From Novosphingobium resinovorum (GTDB taxonomy: Bacteria; Pseudomonadota; Alphaproteobacteria; Sphingomonadales; Sphingomonadaceae), in contig NZ_CP017075.1 in assembly GCF_001742225.1 (NCBI RefSeq), forward strand, positions 3,564,001-3,628,000: a stretch of 64,000 nt of DNA, given 5' to 3'. Every line of letters starts with the position of its first letter. Position 1 is the stretch's first letter. The notes under the pieces were generated by a model. That model was not told the origin of the DNA. It ran no database searches and was given only the letters and a program-made list of their open reading frames with translations. A program made the position numbers and the translations under genes. Below are positions 16,490 to 27,459 of this stretch, in pieces.

Positions 16490-16709
16490 CAGACGCAGGC
16501 AGGTCTCCTGGCTCACGGGTCAATGCGACGATGCAAGGCCTTCCCAGGCCTCGCATGTTGCAGCGTCCGGCCCAGTGACTGGCGGCAGGAACCTTTGCCC
16601 CACCGCACATATGCATCGCGCTCACCGCTTACAGTTGCAGGGACAGCCTCGGATTCGAAGGGCATGCCTTCTCACCGTGTTCCCTTTTAAGCCTCTTTCG
16701 AGGCACCAG
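16490..16709 (-). promoter_or_regulatory. Cobalamin (AdoCbl-type) riboswitch
   Basis: The minus strand carries the class hallmarks in order: GGTGCCTCGAAAGAGG at the 5' end, AAAAGGGAACACGGTG, the core GTCCCTGCAACTGTAAGCGG near 16640, GCCAGTCACTGGGCC, and the B12 box AGCCAGGAGACCTGCC near 16500-16514. It lies about 185 bases before the TonB receptor start. In this class, binding of cobalamin lowers expression of the downstream uptake gene. The match is close to full length and unlikely by chance. Confidence 0.93.
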
Positions 16710-17115
16710 CGCGATCTTGTCTGCACCAATGAAGGGCAGATATGGCGCGCTATCTCAAACGGTTTCACGGCACAAGCCTGTCTGTATGGCGTCCAGGTAC
16801 GGCCTGTATCCTGAACTCCCGACTAGCGATGCCAGGGCTAACGGGCCGCTCCGGGGAGCAAAATTTGCTTCCGAGCGCGTGGCAAGGGTCGGCGGCGGCC
16901 GGATCGATTGTCGAATTGCGTGAAATTTCGGTCATCGCTGTGCTAAAGTCGCCTCCGTGCCATGCATCGCAGCCGATCGCAGAACTCTGGTCGCCAAGAC
17001 GTCGTTGCGCTGCTATCGCCTTTCATCCTGCACCCTGAAACGGGTTCTGCGGCCTTGCGTGCTACGTTCACTCGCGAGGATAGGTTTCTCGGACTTAGCT
17101 TAAGGTACTTAAAAG
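16710..17115. other. Divergent intergenic region without a gene
   Basis: This 406-bp stretch separates the leftward riboswitch from the rightward double cold-shock gene. It should contain both promoters and a long leader for the cold-shock gene. No open frame has family resemblance and no other RNA element was recognised. Confidence 0.4.
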
Positions 17116-17793
17116 ATGACATTCGACAGGGGAAATCGCGGCCAAGGTCGCGACCGGTTCGGCGGCGGCGATGATCGTTGGAGCGGCGGCAACGATCGCT
17201 TTGGCGGTGGTGACCGCTTCGGTGGCGGCCAGCGTGGCGGCTTCGGCGGATCGCGAGGCGGCGGTTTTGGCGGTGGCGGTGGCGGTTCGCGCGGCGGCCC
17301 GGGCCAGGTTGTCGGTCAGGGCCGTGGGACGGTCAAGTTCTTCAACCCCGACAAGGGTTTCGGCTTCATCCAGCTTGAAGGCGGCGGCGACGATGCATTC
17401 GTGCACATCAGCGCCGTGCAGTCCGCCGGCCTCGAAACGCTGGCGGAAGGTCAGCAGCTGGAATTCCAGCTGGTCGAGCGAGGCGGCAAGATTTCCGCTT
17501 CCGAACTGACCATCGTGGGCGAGGTCATCGTTGCCGAACGTCGCGAGCGAAGTGCCGCACCTGTTCAGAATCAGTCCACTGGCGAGAAGGCCACCGGCAC
17601 CGTCAAGTTCTTCAATAGCATGAAGGGCTTCGGCTTCATCGTCCGCGATGACGGTCAGCCTGATGCGTTCGTGCATATCAGCGCCGTCGAGCGCTCCGGT
17701 CTGCATGGCCTTTCGGAAGGCGATCAACTCGAATTCGAAATCGAGATCGATCGCCGGGGCAAGGCGTCGGCCGTGAATCTGGTCCAGCGCTGA
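17116..17793 (+). CDS. Double cold-shock-domain protein with Gly/Arg-rich N-terminus
   Basis: 225-residue putative RNA chaperone. Residues 1-70 are a low-complexity RGG-like tail (repeats of [17 protein letters not shown]). Two cold-shock domains follow: the first at about 70-130 ([27 protein letters not shown]), the second at about 160-225 ([27 protein letters not shown]), joined by [19 protein letters not shown]. Double-domain Csp proteins are common in alphaproteobacteria; the long Gly/Arg tail in front is unusual and recalls RGG tails that promote RNA binding and condensation. AAGG precedes the ATG at 17116. Confidence 0.92.
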   Translation: MTFDRGNRGQGRDRFGGGDDRWSGGNDRFGGGDRFGGGQRGGFGGSRGGGFGGGGGGSRGGPGQVVGQGRGTVKFFNPDKGFGFIQLEGGGDDAFVHISAVQSAGLETLAEGQQLEFQLVERGGKISASELTIVGEVIVAERRERSAAPVQNQSTGEKATGTVKFFNSMKGFGFIVRDDGQPDAFVHISAVERSGLHGLSEGDQLEFEIEIDRRGKASAVNLVQR

Positions 17794-17823
17794 CTGATCT
17801 GGCCATGGCTGCCGCAGGAGGTC

Positions 17824-17952
17824 ATGGCCTCATCTCGGGCTTTCCTCGATCGCATCGCGATCGGCGACGGACATCGAGCGGCTTATGTCGAAGGCCTTGA
17901 TCAAAGCTGCCTTCGACAGGCCGACTGCGGGACGAGGGACGTGTTTCCTTGA
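17824..17952 (+). CDS. Possible 42-aa peptide
   Basis: An ATG at 17824 follows AGGAGG by only two bases. The frame reads MASSRAFLDRIAIGDGHRAA...VFP and stops at 17950-17952. The strong ribosome-binding-like sequence is the main support; the spacing is short and the product is unrecognised. It could also be a remnant of a longer gene. Confidence 0.25.
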   Translation: MASSRAFLDRIAIGDGHRAAYVEGLDQSCLRQADCGTRDVFP

Positions 17953-18122
17953 TTCGAACGTGCAGCATGCGGGCGGACCAGCTTCCTCCTGGAACCGATG
18001 TCCGGCCGCATTGCTTGAACCTTAGACCTGAAGTGGTTCATCCCTGCCTGTAGGCCGCCCTTCACCGGCATCATCAGGCTGATGATCTGAGAACCTAGCC
18101 TTGTCCTGGCGTCACCATCGTC

Positions 18123-20192
<2,070 letters not shown>

Positions 20193-20223
20193 GCACAGGC
20201 CGTTCAACATCACAGGCACGCGG

Positions 20224-20261
20224 CCGATACGGACGCAGGGCGATCCCCCCGTCCGTGTCGG
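20224..20261. terminator. Hairpin between convergent rpoD and phoD
   Basis: CCGATACGGACG and CGTCCGTGTCGG pair over 12 positions (one G-T wobble) around a 14-base loop, between the two converging gene ends. No T run follows on either strand, so termination would be weak or factor-assisted. Confidence 0.5.
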
Positions 20262-20283
20262 TTGGCATCGTTCGTGGTTCAGA

Positions 20284-22011
20284 TCAGGCGAAGCGTACGC
20301 GGTTGCCGTCGCGGCGGAAGTCGTCCTTGCGAATCACGCTTGTCGTGTAGTCGCGCGACAGGACGGTGCTGACCGCGACGAAGTTGGCTGTGCCGGTCTT
20401 ACGGCCGAACTGCATGCGGACGTAGCCCTGATGCATGTTGTCGGTCCATACCACCTCAGGCATGTGATCGGCGTAGGCCTTATCGAGCTTGGGCGACATG
20501 TCCTCGCCAAAGCCGCTGTCCATGAAATCGCCCGGGGAGGAAATGCCCGCCGTACCGAACTCGATGCCCGTGGGGCGTCCCTGTGCATCGGCCAGGTCGT
20601 TGGTCCAGAAGCTGTGGCTGTCACCCGAGAGGAACACCAGATCGCCCGCACCTGCGCGGCGCGACAGGGCATAGAACTGCTCGCGGGCCCAAGGGTAACC
20701 GCCCCAGGCGTCGGTGTAGTCGGGCAGGTTCCAGCGGCCGCGCCACGCCAGCGAGACATGCGGGTCGGCTGCCAGCTTCGCCAGTTCCTCCTTCGTCTTC
20801 GCAGCGGCGAGTTTGGGGAACGGGTCGGGCAGCACGCCCAGCTTCGCAAGGTCGGGCACGTTGAGGCGGCCGATCACCATCGGACAGCCGATCACGCGCC
20901 AGGGCTGTCCGTCCTTCACCGAACGGGCGAGAGCGGCCTCCAGGTCCGTTTCCAGTTCGGGCGAGATCAGCGGACGGTTCGGGGCGCCGAGGACGTCGCG
21001 CTTGAACTTCTCGGCCGAGGCGTCGTCGACGATTTCCTGCGCATGGTCGAGGTATTCGATCTGCTTCGCCCGCGCGGTGTGGCGCGTCTCCAGCGTGTGC
21101 AGCAGGGCGAGGTCGCCGAAGCGGTAGGCGCGCCAGAACTGCATGCGGGTGCGGCCCTTGACGTCGAGCCATTCCGGTTCGCGCACCGGCATCCATTCGT
21201 AATAGGCGCGGATCGAGGCGGCGCGGCGCGTGGCCCAGTCGCCCTCGGTTTCGGGCTGGTGGTTCTGGGCGCCGCCGGTCCAGGGGTTGTTCGCGCTCTC
21301 GTGGTCGTCCCAACAGGCGAGCAGGGTGTGCTGCGCGTGCATCGCCAGCGATCCGGCGTCGGTCTTGTACTGCGCGTGGCGGGTGCGGTAGTCGGAGAGG
21401 GTGACGATCTCGTGCGCGGGGGCGTGCTCGCGGCCGATGGTGCGGGCGATGTTTTCACCCCAGCCGTCCTTGCCGCCGTATTCGTAGATGTAGTCGCCGG
21501 TATGGAGCACGAAGTCGATCGCCGGATCCTTCGCGATCGCATCGTAGGCGTTGAAGAAGCCGAAGGCATAGTTGGAGCACGAGGCGAGGGCGATGCCGAG
21601 CGTATCGACCCGGCCTTCGGGCAAGGTGCGGGCGCGGCCGATCGGCGACACCGATTTGCCCATGCGGAAGCGGTAGAAGAACGTACCGCCCGCCGGAAGG
21701 CCGGTGGCGAGCGCCTTGACGGTGAAGTCACGCTCCGCGTCCGTGCGCATCGTGCCGGACTTCAGGATCTTCACGAAGGCGGGGCTATCGGAGAGTTCCC
21801 ACTGCACATCGGTGGCGGCGGGCACAGTCACGCGGGTCCAGAGCACCACGCTCGAAGCGTCGGGGTCACCGGCGGCGACGCCGTGCCGGAACACCGGGTT
21901 CACCGCTGTGGCGGCGAGGGCGGAAATCGGCAGCGCCATGATCGCCGCTCCTCCTGCCATACCGGCCAGCAGGGCGCGGCGGGAAACCTGATGGGCTTGG
22001 AGCATGGTCAT
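20284..22011 (-). CDS. phoD: PhoD-type alkaline phosphatase/phosphodiesterase
   Basis: 575-residue exported enzyme that frees phosphate from phosphomono- and diesters, usually with Fe and Ca. A twin-arginine leader is present (SRRALLAGMAGGAAIM, cut near ALAA). The PhoD N-terminal domain (FRHGVAAGDPDASSVVLWTRV) and metal ligands HTGDYIYEYGG, CWDDHESANNPW and GDSHSFWTNDL are intact. ATG at 22011 gives the Tat leader; AGGA lies upstream. It follows the TonB receptor gene by 92 bases on the same strand, so the two probably form one operon for organic phosphate use. Confidence 0.93.
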   Translation of the reverse strand: MTMLQAHQVSRRALLAGMAGGAAIMALPISALAATAVNPVFRHGVAAGDPDASSVVLWTRVTVPAATDVQWELSDSPAFVKILKSGTMRTDAERDFTVKALATGLPAGGTFFYRFRMGKSVSPIGRARTLPEGRVDTLGIALASCSNYAFGFFNAYDAIAKDPAIDFVLHTGDYIYEYGGKDGWGENIARTIGREHAPAHEIVTLSDYRTRHAQYKTDAGSLAMHAQHTLLACWDDHESANNPWTGGAQNHQPETEGDWATRRAASIRAYYEWMPVREPEWLDVKGRTRMQFWRAYRFGDLALLHTLETRHTARAKQIEYLDHAQEIVDDASAEKFKRDVLGAPNRPLISPELETDLEAALARSVKDGQPWRVIGCPMVIGRLNVPDLAKLGVLPDPFPKLAAAKTKEELAKLAADPHVSLAWRGRWNLPDYTDAWGGYPWAREQFYALSRRAGAGDLVFLSGDSHSFWTNDLADAQGRPTGIEFGTAGISSPGDFMDSGFGEDMSPKLDKAYADHMPEVVWTDNMHQGYVRMQFGRKTGTANFVAVSTVLSRDYTTSVIRKDDFRRDGNRVRFA

Positions 22012-22103
22012 GGCGGGCAATCCTGTGTTCTGGTGTGCTGTGCTGCAAAGGAAAAGGACGGGCCGGCGTCCCCCCGAACGCCGACCCGCCCCTCGCGCTA
22101 CCG

Positions 22104-24446
22104 TCAGAAGTCGGCGGTGACGCTGAAGACCATCGTGCGCGGAGTGCCGATCCAGGCGTAGTTGCCCGAAATGCCGCCGAGGTAGTCCTCGTCCGTCAGG
22201 TTGGTGATGTTGAGTGCGAAGGTCAGGTCCTTGAGCGTATCGGTCAGGCCCTCGCCCTTCACCGCGACCGAAAGGTCGGTGATGAAGGAGTTCTTTGCGG
22301 TCCAGGCGTTGCTCGCATTGACGAAGCGGTTGCCGGTGTACTTGCCGGTCAGGCCCAGGGTGACGGGGCCGTAGTTGTAGGTGCCCGACAGCACCCACAT
22401 GTCCTTGGGAATGCCCGCGACGCGGTTGCCCGCCGTCACGCCCTGTTCCGCGTCCAGTTCGGCATTGCCGGTGCCGCGGTACTTGGCATCGATGTGGGTG
22501 TACGAACCGTAGAGGGTCAGGCCGTGAACCGGGCGGACGTTGGCGAGCAGTTCGAACCCCTCGGAGTCGATGCCGCCCGCGTTGAAGAAGCGGCCGTCGC
22601 CTTCGCTCAGGTAATCCGGTCCGGCCGAGGTCGAGCTGGGCACGAAGATCACCTGATTGGAGAACTTGCTCTTGAACCATGTAGCCGAGGCGTTGAACAT
22701 GCCGTTGGAGTAGCGCGCACCGGCTTCCCAGTTCTCGGCGGTCTCGGGCTTGATGCTGGAGAACGCGTCAGCACTGTATTCGAGCAGCGTATCGGAGAGC
22801 GCCTTGAAGTTCTCCGAGTAGCCGCCGAACAGGTCGAGGCCGGTCATCGGCTCGACCTGGACGCCGCCGGAGAGCAGCACCTTCGACTTCGACTTGACGC
22901 CGACGTTGGAACTCTCGCCGAACAGGTCCTCGCGGTCGAGGTGGTTGATGAACTGCTTGACGCCGAAGTTCGCGGTGACCGGGCCGAACTGGACCTGGTC
23001 CTCGGCGTACCACTTGAAGGTGGTCTGCGGATACTTGCGGTCGTACTGCGTCCAGTAGGGCGTGGCGTCATAGGCCGGGCCGACGCGGGTGTCGCTGACG
23101 TGGTGCCAGTCGCGCCATTCGCGGCGGTGGGTGTCCTCGTACCAGACGCCGCCGCGCAGGGTGTTCTCAAGCGCGCCGAACTGCATGGTCCAGGCGCTGT
23201 CGAGGGTGCCGCCGAGGCGGTCCTTGCGGTAGTGGGTGTGGCGGAACGACTGCTGCTGGATGGCGCCAGCCGCGGTCGGCGCGACGATCTGGCCGGCGGC
23301 GTTGGTCGCGAAGTAGGTCGGCGTACCCGAACCGGCGGGCAGGGTGGCCCACCATGCGGGCGTGCCCTTCACCGTAGAGGTGCCGTTGATCTCGCTCTGG
23401 ACGCCCGAGGTGTCCTGTCCGACGTTGACGATGTAGGGCGGCGCCCAGTCACCGCGCCCGGCCATGTCATGGTAGTAGACCGAGGCCTTGAGATCGAGCG
23501 CGTCGGCGATCTTCGTCTCGGCCTTCAGGTAAGCGAAGAAGTTCTTGCGGGTGGTGCCCCAGACGCCGCGATAGTTCTGGTCCACCGCCGGAACGCCGGT
23601 CCACACGCCGTTGAGGCCGTCCTGGTGCGGGCTCGCGGCGTACTGCTCGGGCGAGTACATCTGGTCGTAATTGTTCTCGTAGGCATCATCGTAGCTGGCG
23701 TAGCCGGTGAACTTGACGGGCGTATCGACGATGAACTTCATCGCGAAGTTGTCACGCGTGTTCTTGGCCGAGCCTTCCATCCAGTCGGTTGCCTGCTGGT
23801 GGCCGTAGGAGAACCAGGCCTTGGCAACGCCGCCGATCAGGCCGGTGTCGAAGCGGCCGTAGTAGCGGCTGGCGTCATAGTCGCCGACCGAGCCGGACAG
23901 GCGCACGCGCATGTCGTCGATGGGGTCGGCGGTGACGAAGTTGATGGTGCCGCCCAGCGCCTCGTTCGAGCGTGAGGCGATGTCGGCGGTGCCCTGGAAC
24001 ACCTCGACGGTGCCGATGTTGGCGGTGTCGATGAAGCGGTTGGCCTTGGAGCCGCCGCCGTAGCCCGAACCACCGTTGGGCAGGCCGTCGATGGTGATGC
24101 CGACCTGCTGGGTGTCGAGGTTGGTCTGGTAGCCGCGGATCGAGTAGGTCGTCGACCAGTCGTCGAAGCCGAAGGCGTCGCCCTCGTTGACCTGCACGCC
24201 GGGCAGGGTGCCGATGAGGTCGATGGCCGAGGCGATCGGCGACTTGTCGTCGATCAGCGTCTCGTCGAGCGCGGCGTTGTTGTAGGTGGTGCGCTGGCCG
24301 GTGACGACGATGGCGTCGGCGGTGTCCGCGCTGTCGTAGGCCGCGGCGTCGGCGGCTGCCTCGTCTGCAAACGCCGGAGTGCTCGCGGCGATGGCGGCAA
24401 GGCTCGTGCTGAGAATGTAGATACGGCGGATCGAAATGGCGCGCAT
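22104..24446 (-). CDS. TonB-dependent receptor paired with phoD
   Basis: About 780-residue outer membrane receptor. ATG at 24446 begins MRAISIRRIYILSTSLAAIA with signal cleavage after PAFA. The TonB box region reads DAIVVTGQRT, the plug has LPGVQVNEGDAFGFDDWSTT and SIRGYQTNLDTQQVGITIDG, and the barrel ends MVFSVTADF with terminal Phe. GGGGG lies 12 bases before the start. Its position ahead of phoD suggests transport of a phosphorylated or phosphate-linked compound, or of the metal needed by PhoD. This is inference from context, as the ligand cannot be read from the sequence. Confidence 0.9.
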   Translation of the reverse strand: MRAISIRRIYILSTSLAAIAASTPAFADEAAADAAAYDSADTADAIVVTGQRTTYNNAALDETLIDDKSPIASAIDLIGTLPGVQVNEGDAFGFDDWSTTYSIRGYQTNLDTQQVGITIDGLPNGGSGYGGGSKANRFIDTANIGTVEVFQGTADIASRSNEALGGTINFVTADPIDDMRVRLSGSVGDYDASRYYGRFDTGLIGGVAKAWFSYGHQQATDWMEGSAKNTRDNFAMKFIVDTPVKFTGYASYDDAYENNYDQMYSPEQYAASPHQDGLNGVWTGVPAVDQNYRGVWGTTRKNFFAYLKAETKIADALDLKASVYYHDMAGRGDWAPPYIVNVGQDTSGVQSEINGTSTVKGTPAWWATLPAGSGTPTYFATNAAGQIVAPTAAGAIQQQSFRHTHYRKDRLGGTLDSAWTMQFGALENTLRGGVWYEDTHRREWRDWHHVSDTRVGPAYDATPYWTQYDRKYPQTTFKWYAEDQVQFGPVTANFGVKQFINHLDREDLFGESSNVGVKSKSKVLLSGGVQVEPMTGLDLFGGYSENFKALSDTLLEYSADAFSSIKPETAENWEAGARYSNGMFNASATWFKSKFSNQVIFVPSSTSAGPDYLSEGDGRFFNAGGIDSEGFELLANVRPVHGLTLYGSYTHIDAKYRGTGNAELDAEQGVTAGNRVAGIPKDMWVLSGTYNYGPVTLGLTGKYTGNRFVNASNAWTAKNSFITDLSVAVKGEGLTDTLKDLTFALNITNLTDEDYLGGISGNYAWIGTPRTMVFSVTADF

Positions 24447-24780
24447 GGCTTGGTGAACCCCCTGTAGCGTTAAGCTTGTGCGGCGCAGCATCTGCGCGCT
24501 TATTCTGACGCCCTGCAGTCAATTCGGAGACGTTTTACAGTCGGTTTCGCGACACCTTTGTGACGTGAAAGCGCCAGCCGTCCCAGGTTTCGGGGCGATG
24601 ATCGAAAGTTACACGCCGCATAGACCCGACTTTGTGCGTCTGCGTACGAGAGAGCCGCTTCATGGCGTTTCGAAGTCGCTGGCATGTCCGCTGCGTGACG
24701 GGCTGCATCACCGTCACAAACCCGAAATGACCCGTCCATAGAGGCCACCGCAACGAGACGGCTGGCGGCGTCGGAAGGAC
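24447..24780. promoter_or_regulatory. Divergent promoter region with CGTCAC repeats (possible Pho boxes)
   Basis: This 334-bp region separates the phoD operon from the glycosyltransferase operon. The hexamer CGTCAC or its complement occurs at 24560-24565, 24695-24700 and 24712-24717. On the minus strand 24566-24550 reads ACGTCACAAAGGTGTCG, agreeing at 12 of 17 positions with the Pho-box pattern of two CTGTCA units 11 bases apart. At 24711-24727 CCGTCACAAACCCGAAA agrees at 13 of 17, but its second unit is poor; its front half also forms a 7-bp dyad with 24695-24701. PhoB control of both operons is possible but not proven. Confidence 0.4.
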
Positions 24781-25983
24781 ATGCAGGAACCATTGCGCAT
24801 AGCGATCCCCATTCACAGCTTTGAGCCGGGCGGCGTCGAGCGCGTCGCCCTCGGCCTGGCTGCGCAATGGCGCGAAGCGGGGCACGAGGTTACCGTGGTT
24901 CTCGGCCGTCCGGGCGGCGCGGGCCTGTGCAGTGCGCCCGCGCTCGATTACTGGAGCCTGCCCACGCGGCCCAGGTTCCAGCAGGCAACGGCATCGTGGC
25001 GAACGCCGTGGATGGTCCACACGCTCTACAGTTTCCTGATCGAAAACCGTGTCGACGTGGTGTTCTGCCCCGGCAATACGTACGCGGTGATCGGCGCGGC
25101 CATGAAGCTGCTGATGGGCCACCACGCCCCGCCGATGCTGCTCAAGATCAGCAATGCGCTGCACCGTCCCGACATGTCAGGGGCCATGCGCCGGGGCTAC
25201 GGCGCCTGGCTGCGGGCGCAAGGCGGGCTGTTCGATTCGCTGGTCGCGCTGTCCGAGCCGATGCGCCGCGAAGTGCGCGAGTGTATGCTGGCGCAGCCGC
25301 GTCAAGTCGAGGTGATTGCCAATCCGATCCTCAATCGTCGCCGTTTGATCCAGCTTGGCCGCATCGAACGGCGCGCGCCTTCGGCCTGGGGCATGCGCTA
25401 CCTCGCGGCGGGGCGTCTCGCGCCGCAGAAGAACTTTGCGCTGATGCTGCGGGCCTTCGCCGCCGGAGCCCGCGCCGGTGACCGCCTGACCATCGCCGGG
25501 GACGGCCCCGAACGCGGTCCTCTCGAAGCGCTCGCCGGTTCGCTGGGCATCGCCGGGCAGGTCGCGTTTCTCGGCCATGTCGCGACGATCGACCCGCTGT
25601 TGGCCGAACACGACGCGCTGCTGCTCAGCTCCGATTACGAGGGCCTGCCCGGCGTCGTGGTCGAGGCGCTGGCGGCAGGCATGCCGATCCTCGCCACCGA
25701 CTGCTGCGTCAGCATGGCGAGCCTGCTCGACCACGGTCGCACCGGCCTGATGGTCCCGGTGCGCTGCCAGGATGGCTTCGCGCAAGGGATCGCGGCCTTG
25801 CGCGACTTGCGCGGCGATCCGACGCGCGCCCGCGCCGTCGCCGCGCACTACGAACTCGAAGGCGCCGCGCGCCGCTACCTCGACCTGATGCGCGCGGTCG
25901 TCTCGCGCCGCGAAGCCGAGCGCCGCCGCGACCTTGCCCTCAGCACGCTGGCGCCCTGCCGGTCGCTGCGGCGCTCCCAGTGA
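24781..25983 (+). CDS. Family 4 glycosyltransferase (GT-B)
   Basis: 400-residue cytoplasmic glycosyltransferase. The N-terminal acceptor domain starts IAIPIHSFEPGGVERVALGL. The C-terminal donor domain has RYLAAGRLAPQKNFALMLRA, IAGDGPERGPLEALA and the EX7E motif YEGLPGVVVEALAAG. ATG 24781 follows GGAAGGAC. It is the first gene of a tightly packed operon with the next start overlapping its stop by 4 bases. The group (two glycosyltransferases, a multi-span membrane protein, a DUF2141 protein) suggests assembly of a glycolipid or surface glycan. Sugar and acceptor are unknown. Confidence 0.88.
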   Translation: MQEPLRIAIPIHSFEPGGVERVALGLAAQWREAGHEVTVVLGRPGGAGLCSAPALDYWSLPTRPRFQQATASWRTPWMVHTLYSFLIENRVDVVFCPGNTYAVIGAAMKLLMGHHAPPMLLKISNALHRPDMSGAMRRGYGAWLRAQGGLFDSLVALSEPMRREVRECMLAQPRQVEVIANPILNRRRLIQLGRIERRAPSAWGMRYLAAGRLAPQKNFALMLRAFAAGARAGDRLTIAGDGPERGPLEALAGSLGIAGQVAFLGHVATIDPLLAEHDALLLSSDYEGLPGVVVEALAAGMPILATDCCVSMASLLDHGRTGLMVPVRCQDGFAQGIAALRDLRGDPTRARAVAAHYELEGAARRYLDLMRAVVSRREAERRRDLALSTLAPCRSLRRSQ

Positions 25984-26942
25984 CTGTCACCCCGGAGATC
26001 ACCTTGTCTCAATCTGCAACCGTGGCTGCTACCGTAGACGGCGTCGATCTGGCGGCCATCGCACTGACCCCTCAGGATCGCACCGCGAAGCGCGGGCGCA
26101 ATGCGGTATTCTCCATCCTGCTGTCACTGGCGGTCATCGCCGCCGTGCTGCACGAGACGAACAGCGTCGAGCTGCGCCGTCTGCCGCAGATGATCCCGAC
26201 ATCGCCGGGGTTCTGGCTGATCTTCGCGGGCTACTACCTCATCACCCCCGCCAGCGAGTGGCTGATCTATTGGAAGCTGTGGCGCATTCCGGGCAGCGGC
26301 GTGCTCGCGCTGCTGCGCAAGAAGATCTACAACGAACTGCTGCTCGGCTATCTCGGCGAGGCGTATTTCTACACCTGGGCGCGCAGCCGCGTCACCCTGA
26401 CCGCCGCGCCGTTCGGCACGGTCAAGGACGTGTCGATCCTCTCGGCCGTCACCGGCAACGTGGTGACGATGGCGCTGCTGGTCTTCGCAGTGCCTTCGCT
26501 CGGCTTCGACAAGCTGGGCATCGACGGGCGCCTGCTGACCGGGTCGCTGGGCGTCATTCTTGCGATCTCGCTGGGCGCCATGGCCTTCCGCCGCAAGGTC
26601 TTCAGCCTCTCGCGTGACGACCTCTGGATGATCACCCGCGTCCATTTCGCGCGCATCGTCGTCTCGACCGTGTTCCTCGCGCTGCTGTGGCACATCGTGC
26701 TGCCCGATGTCGCGCTGAGCTGGTGGCTCTACCTTTCGACCCTGCGCCTGCTCGTCTCGCGCCTGCCGCTGGTGCCGAACAAGGACCTGCTGTTCGCAGG
26801 GATAACCGTCGTGGTGCTGGGCGAGGAGCGGGATATCGGCACGCTCATGGCGCTCATGGCCGGGCTGATCACCGCCGCGCACCTCGTGCTGGGCGCGCTC
26901 ATCGCCTTCAACGACCTCGCCAATCCGGAGAAACGCCCGTGA
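25980..26942 (+). CDS. Multi-span inner membrane protein
   Basis: 320 residues with about seven or eight predicted membrane segments, e.g. AVFSILLSLAVIAAVLH, GFWLIFAGYYLITPASEWLI, VVTMALLVFAVPSLGF, LGVILAISLGAMAF and IVVSTVFLALLWHIVL. The start is GTG at 25980, whose GTGA overlaps the stop of the glycosyltransferase; the stop in turn overlaps the GTG of the DUF2141 gene. The segment EWLIYWKLWRIP followed by KKIYNELLLGYLGEAYFYTW recalls flippase-like membrane proteins, but no family is certain. A role in moving or modifying the glycolipid made by its neighbours is inference. Confidence 0.65.
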   Translation: MTVTPEITLSQSATVAATVDGVDLAAIALTPQDRTAKRGRNAVFSILLSLAVIAAVLHETNSVELRRLPQMIPTSPGFWLIFAGYYLITPASEWLIYWKLWRIPGSGVLALLRKKIYNELLLGYLGEAYFYTWARSRVTLTAAPFGTVKDVSILSAVTGNVVTMALLVFAVPSLGFDKLGIDGRLLTGSLGVILAISLGAMAFRRKVFSLSRDDLWMITRVHFARIVVSTVFLALLWHIVLPDVALSWWLYLSTLRLLVSRLPLVPNKDLLFAGITVVVLGEERDIGTLMALMAGLITAAHLVLGALIAFNDLANPEKRP

Positions 26943-27448
26943 TTCTGTCCCTGCTGATGCTGGCGAACGCTGCGACCATTCCCTCCACGCCCGATCTCGG
27001 CAAGGCCGAGGGCCGCTGCCGACCGGATGAGGCGGGCTCGTCCTTCGAAGTGCAGGTGAAGGGCCTGAAGGACCGCATCGGCACCCTCAAGCTGGAAGTC
27101 TATCCGGCCAACAACACCGATTTTCTCGCCGACGACAATGTGCTGGTGAGCGCGGGCAAGACGTTCCGCCGCGTCGAGGTGCCGGTCCCCGCCAGCGGCC
27201 CGGTGCGCCTGTGCGTGCGCGTGCCCGGCCCCGGCGACTACGCGGTGAGCCTGCTCCACGACCGGGACGGCAACCGCAAGTTCGGCTGGCGTATCGACGG
27301 CATCGGTTTTGCGGGCAATCCCCGACTGGGTTTCAGCAAGCCGAGCGCCGAGAAGGCCAGCGCGTCGGTCGGCAGCGGGCCGAAGACGATCTCCATCGTG
27401 ATGAACTACCGTCGCGGGCTGGGCGTGGCCCCGCTGGCATCGAAGTAA
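26939..27448 (+). CDS. DUF2141 exported protein
   Basis: 169-residue protein with a short leader (MILSLLMLANAAT) and one beta-rich DUF2141 domain. Landmarks are GLKDRIGTLKLEVYPANNTDF, RVPGPGDYAVSLLHDRDGN and KFGWRIDGIGFAGNP. The start is GTG at 26939 within a GTGA overlap with the upstream stop. It probably lies in the periplasm. DUF2141 genes often accompany glycosyltransferases and lipid genes; the molecular role is unknown. Confidence 0.82.
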   Translation: MILSLLMLANAATIPSTPDLGKAEGRCRPDEAGSSFEVQVKGLKDRIGTLKLEVYPANNTDFLADDNVLVSAGKTFRRVEVPVPASGPVRLCVRVPGPGDYAVSLLHDRDGNRKFGWRIDGIGFAGNPRLGFSKPSAEKASASVGSGPKTISIVMNYRRGLGVAPLASK

Positions 27449-27459
27449 GGGGCCAAAGC

